This document shows, piece after piece, positions 22,433 through 28,625 of a DNA stretch of 28,625 bases. The notes beneath the pieces were generated by a model. That model saw only the letters and a program-made list of their open reading frames with translations, was not told the DNA's origin and ran no database searches. Source of the DNA: an uncultured Moraxella sp. (GTDB lineage: Bacteria; Pseudomonadota; Gammaproteobacteria; Pseudomonadales; Moraxellaceae); NCBI GenBank assembly GCA_943908405.1, contig CALTTE010000014.1, positions 1 to 28,625 of the forward strand, read 5' to 3'. The stretch's first letter is position 1, and each line of letters begins with the position of its first letter. A program made the translations under genes and the position numbers.

Positions 22433-22690
22433 ATAAAGCGATTGTAAATTAAAGTCCGTCAGAATTTTTAAGGCATTAAAAGCTTGTCAGGCATTAAAGC
22501 GTTGTAAAAATTTATAACAATAAGTGGTGGTGAAAATGGATTGAGCGTGCCATTTGCCATTTATTGACAATACCATTTGGTGGTTGTTTGATAAGTCAAT
22601 CCACCGCTAGCAATGTCAGATAAACAATCAAGCATTAATAATCAAGCACCAAAAGCAAATAGCATAAAACAAATAGTAAAAGGCAGGTAA

Positions 22691-23530
22691 ATGAGTTATT
22701 TAACCCCCAATGACAAACCCAAAGCCCCCATTACGCTATCTACGTTAAACCAATTCAAAGCCAAAGGCGAGCGGTTTTCTTGTTTGACTTGTTATGAGTC
22801 TACCTTTGCTTATGCTATGGAGCAGGCACAGATTGATGCTATTTTGGTTGGTGACAGTTTGGGAATGGTGGTGCAGGGGCAGTCGTCCACCTTGCCTGTT
22901 ACGGTGGCGGATATGGTGTATCATACCAAAAACGTGGTCGCTGGCAACAAGCACGCCCTGATTTTGTGTGATTTGCCTTTTATGAGTTATGCCACTTTGA
23001 CCGATGCGTTGATGAGTGCCAAGGCGGTGATGCAAGCGGGAGCCAATGTGGTCAAAATTGAAGGCGGCAGCAATCTTGCCCCAATGGTGTCGGCTTTGGC
23101 AGATAATGGCGTGCCAACCTGTGTGCATTTGGGGTTAACGCCGCAGTCGGTGAATGTGCTGGGTGGTTATAAGGTGCAAGGCAAAACCGATGAGCAAGCT
23201 CAAACGCTATTAAATGATTGTGAGACCTTGGTCAAGGCAGGAGCGGCGATTATTTTGTTAGAATGCGTGCCAAAAGAGCTTGCCAAGACAGTGCGTCATC
23301 GCTTTGATGTGCCTGTGATTGGCATTGGGGCAGGGGCAGATTGTGACGGGCAGGTGCTGGTAATGCACGATATGTTGGGGGTTTATATGGGTCGCCCCGC
23401 CAAGTTTGTTAAGGATTTTTTGACCGCCGATGACAATGAAACAGGCGATGTGGTGGGGGCGTTTCGTGCGTATAATAAGGCGGTAAAATCGGGCAGTTTT
23501 CCAACACTTGAGCATAGTTTTGGAGGGTAG
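22691..23530 (+). CDS. panB: 3-methyl-2-oxobutanoate hydroxymethyltransferase (ketopantoate hydroxymethyltransferase)
   Basis: 279 residues; a short AGG precedes the ATG. Matches run through the protein: FSCLTCYESTFAYAMEQAQI, ILVGDSLGMVVQGQSSTLPV, DLPFMSYATLTDALMSAKAV, QAGANVVKIEGGSNLAPMVS, HLGLTPQSVNVLGGYKVQGK, LLECVPKELAK and GIGAGADCDGQVLVMHDMLG. The Asp and Glu ligands for magnesium (DSLG, VKIEGG) are intact. It transfers a hydroxymethyl group from methylene-tetrahydrofolate to 2-oxoisovalerate, the first step to pantothenate and CoA. About 15 extra N-terminal residues precede the TLNQFKAKGERF start seen in relatives. panC follows after 69 bases. Confidence 0.96.
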   Translation: MSYLTPNDKPKAPITLSTLNQFKAKGERFSCLTCYESTFAYAMEQAQIDAILVGDSLGMVVQGQSSTLPVTVADMVYHTKNVVAGNKHALILCDLPFMSYATLTDALMSAKAVMQAGANVVKIEGGSNLAPMVSALADNGVPTCVHLGLTPQSVNVLGGYKVQGKTDEQAQTLLNDCETLVKAGAAIILLECVPKELAKTVRHRFDVPVIGIGAGADCDGQVLVMHDMLGVYMGRPAKFVKDFLTADDNETGDVVGAFRAYNKAVKSGSFPTLEHSFGG

Positions 23531-23599
23531 GTTTTTATGATAAGTTTTAAACACAGTTTTTAATAATAAGTTCTGATGATAAGTTTTGGGTAATTTTTT

Positions 23600-24457
23600 A
23601 TGAATATCGTTCATAGCATATCGGCGTTACAATCTATTTTGGATAAGCACCGCCGACAAAAAGCCGATGCCAAAATCGCTTTGGTGCCAACAATGGGCAA
23701 TTTGCACGAGGGGCATTTGGCGTTGGTGGGCATTGCCAAAGCGTGTGCTGATTTTGTGGTGGTGAGTATTTTTGTTAATCCGACCCAGTTTGGCGTGGGT
23801 GAGGATTTTGACAGTTATCCACGCACGCTCACGCAAGATTGCGATAAGTTGCAAAGGGTGGGGGTGGATATGGTTTTTGCTCCCAGTGTTGATGAGATGT
23901 ACCCTGTTTATCCGCCCAATGTGCAAGTGTTATCAGGCGATATCACCAAGATACTTTGCGGTCAATCACGCCCCACGCATTTTGATGGGGTGGGCTTGGT
24001 GGTGAGTAAGCTGTTTAATATCATTCGCCCTGATGTGGCCGTGTTTGGTAAAAAAGATTATCAGCAGCTTGCCATTATTCGTCAGTTGGTTTGTGAGCTT
24101 AATTTTGGGGTTGAGATTGTGGGCGGTGAGATTGTCAGAGCCGATGATGGGCTGGCGTTGTCGTCTCGCAATCAGTATTTGACCGCTGATGAGCGAGCCA
24201 TTGCCCCCCGTTTGTATCAAAGGTTAAATGAGCTTGCTCGTGCGTTAAAAGCGGCTGAATTTGCCGATTTTGATAAGCTGGTGGCAACTTGTCAAGAGCG
24301 GTTAAATAATGATGGGTTTGTGGTGGATTATTTGCAGTTATTGAATCAAAATTTGCAAAACCCCACACCACGAGATAGGCATTTGGTGATTTTAATGGCG
24401 AGTTATTTGGGGCGGGCAAGGCTTTTGGATAATGTTGAACTGGTATTGGATTACTAA
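23600..24457 (+). CDS. panC: Pantothenate synthetase
   Basis: 285 residues, the usual length. The nucleotidyl-transferase HxGH motif is at residues 36-39 within VPTMGNLHEGHLALV. Other matches are VSIFVNPTQFGVGEDFDSYP, CGQSRPTHFDGVGLVVSKLF, VFGKKDYQQLAIIRQLV and ADDGLALSSRNQYLT, the KMSKS-like element. It joins pantoate to beta-alanine using ATP. The short gap after panB suggests a shared transcript. panD is not in the window, as is common. The ribosome binding site is weak (GGGTAA). Confidence 0.96.
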   Translation: MNIVHSISALQSILDKHRRQKADAKIALVPTMGNLHEGHLALVGIAKACADFVVVSIFVNPTQFGVGEDFDSYPRTLTQDCDKLQRVGVDMVFAPSVDEMYPVYPPNVQVLSGDITKILCGQSRPTHFDGVGLVVSKLFNIIRPDVAVFGKKDYQQLAIIRQLVCELNFGVEIVGGEIVRADDGLALSSRNQYLTADERAIAPRLYQRLNELARALKAAEFADFDKLVATCQERLNNDGFVVDYLQLLNQNLQNPTPRDRHLVILMASYLGRARLLDNVELVLDY

Positions 24458-24628
24458 TTAAAAGCATAAGATTTGGATTTGATATTGTGCTATGATTGGG
24501 CGATATGGGGCGATACAAGGCTTTGATTGATTGGGCTTTAAGCATTGGTTAAATGCTGGATTTATTGGTTGGTGTTATGCGTTCATTGGTGTTATAGTTA
24601 GTTGTTGTTAAAAATTTAGGGAGTAAAA

Positions 24629-25519
24629 ATGACCACCCCAGTGCAGATTATCATCGTATCAGGACGTTCAGGTTCTGGCAAAACATCGGTGCTTAATATT
24701 TTGGAGGATTTTGGCTATTATTGTTTGGATAATTTGCCGTTGTCGCTACTGATTACCGCAACCGAAAAATTAACCGACAGTGGCATTGACAAAATCGCCT
24801 TAGGGGTGGACATTCGCACGCCCCAAGCGGATTTGTCCCAAATTGGGACAATACACGATACCTTGGTGGCACGCTTTGGGGCGGCTTTTGTTAGCGTGAT
24901 TTATACCACAGCGGCAGAGCATACCTTGGTGGCACGCTTTGATGCCACTCGTCGTGTTCACCCATTGATGGTGTCAGGGCTTGCCAAAAATTTACCCAGT
25001 GCTTTGGCAACCGAGATAGAGCTGTTATCACCGATTGCAAGCCTTGCTGATATTACGCTTGATACCACAACGCTCAATGTTCATACCCTAAAAGAGCAAA
25101 TGCGTAAACAGCTTGGCGTAGATAATGTTGTTAGTGTAACGCTACTGTCATTTGGTTTTAAATACGGCACACCCATTGATGCTGATTTTGTCTTTGATGT
25201 GCGAATTTTGCCCAATCCGCATTGGCAAGTGGCACTAAGACAGCAAACAGGGCAAGATCAAGCGGTCAAAGCCTTTTTTGCTGAATATCCAGAAGTGGAC
25301 GAAATGGCAGAGGATATTGGCGGTATGTTGGCCAAATGGTTACCGTTGTTTTTGAATAACAACCGCCACAGTGTAACGGTGGGCATTGGTTGTACAGGGG
25401 GTAAACATCGGTCGGTATATATTGCCGAAAAAGTGGCAACGATTTTGGGTAATCATTTGCCCAAAGCAATGCCGATTTATGCCAAGCACCGTGAAAAAGT
25501 GCATTGGCAAAAAAGCTAA
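24629..25519 (+). CDS. rapZ: RNase adapter RapZ / nucleotide-binding protein (YvcJ family)
   Basis: 296 residues; AGGGAG lies six bases before the ATG. The P-loop GRSGSGKT is at residues 12-19, followed by VLNILEDFGYYCLDNLPLSL. The C-terminal domain shows SFGFKYGTPIDADFVFDVRI, LPNPHWQVALRQQTGQDQAV and VGIGCTGGKHRSVYIAEKVA, the last holding Cys and His expected in the RNA and glucosamine-6-phosphate binding domain. In E. coli RapZ presents sRNA GlmZ to RNase E and so controls GlmS. Relatives are often in the rpoN/ptsN cluster; here the gene follows panC by about 170 bases with no such neighbours. The E. coli circuit may not apply in this organism. Confidence 0.93.
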   Translation: MTTPVQIIIVSGRSGSGKTSVLNILEDFGYYCLDNLPLSLLITATEKLTDSGIDKIALGVDIRTPQADLSQIGTIHDTLVARFGAAFVSVIYTTAAEHTLVARFDATRRVHPLMVSGLAKNLPSALATEIELLSPIASLADITLDTTTLNVHTLKEQMRKQLGVDNVVSVTLLSFGFKYGTPIDADFVFDVRILPNPHWQVALRQQTGQDQAVKAFFAEYPEVDEMAEDIGGMLAKWLPLFLNNNRHSVTVGIGCTGGKHRSVYIAEKVATILGNHLPKAMPIYAKHREKVHWQKS

Positions 25520-25520
25520 T

Positions 25521-25576
25521 TTAAGCCAAGTTTAACTTAAGCCAAAACTAATTTAAGCCAACTTAATTTAAGCCAA
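25521..25576. repeat. Four ttaagccaa repeats downstream of rapZ
   Basis: ttaagccaa starts at 25521, 25537, 25553 and 25568, giving a 15-16-base period, with ctaattta-like words between. These begin two bases after the rapZ stop. The gap between rapZ and darP (25520-25914) holds only this block, a bland AT-rich stretch, a -10-like box and an octamer array; no gene is visible. Confidence 0.75.
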
Positions 25577-25806
25577 AGCTAAATTGGTCATAGCATTAAG
25601 TCGATGGTTTTAATAAAATTAAAACAGCCTAATACATACAAGTTCAGTCAATAACCAAAGCCAGTAAATAACCAACACAGCCAATCAAGACAATCAAACG
25701 GTTAAGGTAAACTTACTGGCGTTGCTGGGTAACGCAAAAATTGGCGAGGTTGTTTTGTGAAGTGGTTAAGGTTTTTTGTAAATAGGTCGTTGGCGGTGAA
25801 TTTGGG

Positions 25807-25812
25807 TATAAT
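25807..25812 (+). promoter_or_regulatory. Possible -10 element for darP
   Basis: A perfect TATAAT at 25807-25812 within gggtataatac. No good -35 lies 16-18 bases upstream (TTGGCG at 25790 is only 11 bases away). If used, transcription would begin near 25819, inside the octamer repeat that follows. Confidence 0.4.
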
Positions 25813-25814
25813 AC

Positions 25815-25875
25815 TTGATGTTTTGATGTTTTGATGTTTTGATGTTTTGATGTTTTGATGTTTTGATGTTTTGAT
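25815..25875 (+). repeat. 8-bp simple sequence repeat upstream of darP
   Basis: Seven perfect tandem units of ttgatgtt run from 25815 to 25870, followed by a partial eighth (ttgat). The array starts three bases after the TATAAT box and ends about 40 bases before the darP ATG, so it would occupy the transcript leader. Pure arrays of this length are prone to slippage. Confidence 0.95.
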
Positions 25876-25914
25876 TTTAATGCAATAAGCTTTTGATAAC
25901 AATAAGGAGCTAAA

Positions 25915-26403
25915 ATGACGCTGGCTGTCAGTCGTACTGAACAAAAAAAAGCCCGTGAACGCTTGCAAGCATTGGCGGTGGTGGCATCTAATTTGAACAA
26001 AAACCGCTTGGCAACATTGCCTGTTAGTGATTGGTTTTTGGAAGAATTGCAGACGCTTGCCAGCATTACATCGGCCGCCGCCAAAAACCGCCAAATTAAG
26101 CGAGTGGGTAAATTGATGGTGGAAGAAAATCGCCATACCTTGGTGGCAGGGCTATTTGGGCTTATTTTTAGCCCTGCTCAATGTGCCAAAATCCAGACGT
26201 GGGAGACCCGTTTAACGCTGAATGACGATAACACGCTCAAACAATTTGTTCGCACCTTTAATCAAAGCGAATACAACACACTAAAGCAGCTATTGTTGTG
26301 GATTGACCACGCCAAGCAAATCGGCGATGATGAGTTGTTGGCAGAAAGCGTGCAGGATTTGCATAGCTATATTAAAGAGGTGGCGATATTGTCGGCGGCT
26401 TAA
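25915..26403 (+). CDS. darP: Ribosome biogenesis factor DarP (YjgA/DUF615)
   Basis: 162 residues; AAGGAG lies seven bases before the ATG. The family shows in RTEQKKARERLQALAVVASN, a helix rich in charged residues, then LPVSDWFLEELQTL, and the conserved KNRQIKRVGKLMVEENRHTL (in E. coli RRQLQFIGKLMR). The C-terminal half is helical (FVRTFNQSEYNTLKQLLLWI, SYIKEVAILS). DarP binds late 50S precursors and aids 23S rRNA maturation. Members are usually 170-185 residues, so this one has a short N-terminus. It is convergent with guaA. The octamer array in its leader could alter expression. Confidence 0.8.
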   Translation: MTLAVSRTEQKKARERLQALAVVASNLNKNRLATLPVSDWFLEELQTLASITSAAAKNRQIKRVGKLMVEENRHTLVAGLFGLIFSPAQCAKIQTWETRLTLNDDNTLKQFVRTFNQSEYNTLKQLLLWIDHAKQIGDDELLAESVQDLHSYIKEVAILSAA

Positions 26404-26781
26404 GTTGTAAATCCGAATGTTAGCTGTAAAGCGTTGACTTTAAAGCATATTTGATGGATTACAATCGGTTTACTCTTAAAATCGGTTTACTCCTAATTTG
26501 GTGATTAAGGCTTTGTCGATTAAAACAATAAGCCGTTTGACTAATCAATCTAGCCAATCAAAATCCAACAAACCAACCGATGGCAAATCGCAACCAATGA
26601 CAAGCCACAACCAATGATTGTGGCTTGTTGGGTGTAGCGTGATGGCGATGTTTTTGATAGGTTGGGGTTTAATGGCGGTTTGGCTTTTGGGCAACTGGTC
26701 GCAAGGTTTTTTTATAGCAAGTTTTGCTTTGGGCGGTTTATGCCTAATTCTAAACATTGGTTAACTATTTTGCCATTTATG
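26404..26781. other. Convergent spacer between darP and guaA
   Basis: No gene is seen in these 378 bases. They hold two 17-bp direct repeats (aatcggtttactctta at 26463 and a near copy at 26480), the word caaccaatga repeated at 26591 and 26609, and a strong hairpin at 26601-26627. No T-rich terminator could be assigned to either gene with certainty. Confidence 0.6.
26601..26627. terminator. Possible bidirectional terminator hairpin
   Basis: CAAGCCACAA at 26601-26610 pairs perfectly with TTGTGGCTTG at 26618-26627 around a seven-base loop. It lies between convergent genes, which suits a terminator, but no T-run follows on either strand, so intrinsic activity is doubtful. Confidence 0.4.
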
Positions 26782-28353
26782 TTATTCCCATTCAATCGTT
26801 GCTGGCGGTTTACTGGAGATATCATAGACCACCCGCGAGACGTGGGCGATTTCATTCATAATCCGTGTTGAGATTTTGTCAATCAATTCATAAGGCAGGT
26901 GAGCAAAACGTGCGGTCATAAAATCCACCGTCTCCACCGCTCTTAGGGCAATCACCCATTCATAACGTCTGCCATCACCGACCACGCCCACTGATTTGAC
27001 GGGCAAAAATACGGCAAATGCTTGGGCGGTTTTGTCATAAAAACCAGACGCTTGTAATTCTTGTATAAAAATATCGTCAGCAACACGCAAAATATCGGCA
27101 TATTCTTTTTTGACTTCGCCCAAAATTCGCACGCCAAGCCCAGGCCCGGGGAAAGGGTGGCGGTAAATCATAGCAGGGGGGATACCAAGTGCCACACCGA
27201 TTTTACGCACTTCATCTTTGAATAAATCTTTTAATGGCTCAACAAGTTCAAAGCTTAAATCGTCTGGCAGACCGCCAACGTTGTGGTGTGATTTGATAAC
27301 GTGGGCTTTGCCTTGGGTACTTTTGGCAGATTCAATGACGTCAGGATAAATTGTGCCTTGTGCCAAAAACTTAATGCCATTGCCTGATTTATCAAGCTTT
27401 CTTGCTTCATCGCTAAATACTTCTATGAACTCTCGTCCAATGATTTTGCGTTTGGCTTCAGGGTCAGCTATCCCTGCCAATGCTGACAAAAACCGCTCTT
27501 CGGCATCAACTTTAATGACGTTAATGCCCATATTGTCAGCAAACATTTGCATCACTTGCTCGCCTTCATTGAGTCTTAATAACCCATTGTCCACAAAAAC
27601 ACAAGTTAATTGCTCGCCGATGGCACGGTGCAATAAAGCGGCAACCACCGAGCTGTCCACCCCACCTGATAAGCCAAGCAAGACTTTTTCATTACCGATT
27701 TGCTCTTTTAGTTCTTGTAGGCGTAGCTCAATGATATTGTCGCTACTCCATGCTTGACCACAGCCACAAATCGTGTGAATAAAATTGCTAAGTAGCACCG
27801 CTCCTTTATCGGTATGGGTAACTTCAGGGTGAAATTGCACGCCATAAAATTGACGACTTTCATCGCAAGCGGAAGCAAACGGACAATTATTTGTGGCGGA
27901 CGTGGCGACAAACCCTTGGGCAAGGGCGGTAACCTTGTCGCCGTGGCTCATCCATACATTGGCTTGTCCTTGCTCATCTGCCACATCTTGTAGTAGGGCA
28001 TCTTTGGTGAGTATGTCAATTTTGGCATAACCAAATTCACGAACATCGCCTGCTTGTACTTGTCCGCCCAACTGTGCCATCATTGTTTGAAAGCCATAAC
28101 AAATCCCAAGCACAGGCACGCCAAGCTCAAACACCAGTTTTGATGCTTGTGGTGCACCATTTTGATGGACGCTTTCTGGGCCACCTGACAAAATAATGCC
28201 TTTGGGAGCAAAGGCTTTAATGGCATCATCAGGCATATCAAAGGGGTGCAGTTCTGAAAAAACGCCTGCTTCACGCACACGCCGTGCAATCAGTTGGCTG
28301 TATTGTGAACCAAAATCAAGAATTAAAATACGGTCTTGGGTAATGGCAGTCAT
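26782..28353 (-). CDS. guaA: GMP synthase (glutamine-hydrolysing)
   Basis: 523 residues from the ATG at 28351-28353. An upstream TTG at 28371 would add six residues but coincides with the predicted transcription start. The class I glutamine amidotransferase domain has ILDFGSQYSQLIARRV, nucleophile C85 in VLGICYGFQT, and H175/E177 in YGVQFHPEVTHT. The ATP-pyrophosphatase domain has the P-loop LLGLSGGVDSSVVAALL at residues 225-241. The dimerisation domain ends in the conserved SKPPATIEWE. It converts XMP to GMP using glutamine and ATP. guaB is not next to it in the window. Confidence 0.98.
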   Translation of the reverse strand: MTAITQDRILILDFGSQYSQLIARRVREAGVFSELHPFDMPDDAIKAFAPKGIILSGGPESVHQNGAPQASKLVFELGVPVLGICYGFQTMMAQLGGQVQAGDVREFGYAKIDILTKDALLQDVADEQGQANVWMSHGDKVTALAQGFVATSATNNCPFASACDESRQFYGVQFHPEVTHTDKGAVLLSNFIHTICGCGQAWSSDNIIELRLQELKEQIGNEKVLLGLSGGVDSSVVAALLHRAIGEQLTCVFVDNGLLRLNEGEQVMQMFADNMGINVIKVDAEERFLSALAGIADPEAKRKIIGREFIEVFSDEARKLDKSGNGIKFLAQGTIYPDVIESAKSTQGKAHVIKSHHNVGGLPDDLSFELVEPLKDLFKDEVRKIGVALGIPPAMIYRHPFPGPGLGVRILGEVKKEYADILRVADDIFIQELQASGFYDKTAQAFAVFLPVKSVGVVGDGRRYEWVIALRAVETVDFMTARFAHLPYELIDKISTRIMNEIAHVSRVVYDISSKPPATIEWE

Positions 28354-28378
28354 AGTCGCTCGCAGTATCAAAAAGGCT

Positions 28379-28387
28379 ATTATAACA
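28379..28387 (-). promoter_or_regulatory. Extended -10 promoter of guaA
   Basis: On the minus strand TGTTATAAT reads as an extended -10 (TGnTATAAT). It predicts transcription from about 28372, placing the ATG at 28353 some 20 bases into the message. No convincing -35 is present, as extended -10 promoters allow. Confidence 0.6.
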
Positions 28388-28528
28388 GATTTTTGCGGTG
28401 GATTTTATGCCCAATGATGACAAAAATGGTTGGGCGAACTTTTGGGCGGGTGATTATAATCAATAAAGTCAGCTAATGAAATCAGCTCAATCAACAATCA
28501 AACTCACCTAATAATTACCCTTCATAAA

Positions 28529-28555
28529 AAATAAGACCCATTACAGGTCTTATTT
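28529..28555 (-). terminator. Intrinsic terminator for a minus-strand gene right of the window
   Basis: aaataagacc-type arm at 28529-28538 pairs with GGTCTTATTT at 28546-28555 (10 bp, seven-base loop). Read on the minus strand the stem is followed by TTTTTTATG, a good U-tract, so it would end transcription entering from the right. Confidence 0.65.
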
Positions 28556-28556
28556 G

Positions 28557-28625
28557 GTGGATTAAAGTTTGTGGATTAAAGTTTGTGGATTAAAGTTTGT
28601 GGATTAAAGTTTGTGGATTAAAGTT
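28557..28625. repeat. 14-bp tandem repeat array running off the right end
   Basis: Four perfect units of gtggattaaagttt (28557-28570, 28571-28584, 28585-28598, 28599-28612) and 13 bases of a fifth. A 14-bp period cannot keep a reading frame, so it is probably intergenic. The total copy number is not visible. Confidence 0.95.

Noticed and set aside
1..28625. tRNA, rRNA or riboswitch
   Set aside because: No cloverleaf, rRNA-like stretch or known riboswitch core was recognised by eye; a covariance-model scan would be needed to exclude small RNAs.

Overview
The window is an AT-leaning bacterial chromosome segment. Gene content and order (pcnB-folK-panB-panC, the ast catabolic cluster, a His-rich ZnuD-type receptor, a ComEA-type competence protein, DarP, GuaA) and the protein style point to a Gammaproteobacterium of the Moraxellaceae, most likely Moraxella. 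That placement is inference from protein families and base composition. No phage, insertion sequence, rRNA, tRNA or CRISPR array was found.

Left edge (1-2345): the 3' half of an Hvf/bufferin-type RiPP operon. It has a truncated HvfC (DUF2063), a DoxX-family membrane protein (HvfX), an ECF sigma factor and a small zinc-binding anti-sigma factor. The precursor peptide (DUF2282) and HvfB (DUF692) would be expected just left of the window. Next (2430-4607) is a tight two-gene cassette of a 2OG-Fe dioxygenase (PF10014 type) and a PLP-dependent cysteine-desulfurase-like enzyme, with no obvious pathway neighbours. A gene-free stretch of about 0.8 kb full of short repeats follows.

Metal and nitrogen block (5337-14514): a ZnuD-like zinc TonB receptor lies behind a promoter whose spacer holds a near-consensus Zur box, and a strong hairpin terminator follows the gene. 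An Lrp/AsnC regulator is divergent from astC, and their shared region holds a perfect 11-bp inverted repeat. Then come astC, astA, astD and astE, with astD and astE overlapping by 4 bp. astB (succinylarginine dihydrolase) is absent from the cluster, which suggests either a distant astB or use of the pathway for ornithine rather than arginine.

Housekeeping block (14785-28353): recG, mazG, a comEA-like gene, pcnB, folK, an Rpn-family nuclease gene inserted into the usual folK-panB junction, panB, panC, rapZ and darP on the plus strand. guaA is convergent on the minus strand. darP is preceded by a -10-like box and a run of seven perfect 8-bp repeats.

A feature of the whole window is many short tandem duplications (units of 8, 13, 14, 15, 16, 17 and 18 bp), both between genes and in frame. 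The in-frame ones lengthen MazG, the cysteine-desulfurase-like protein and AstE; RecG also carries a low-complexity insert. A 14-bp array runs off the right end.
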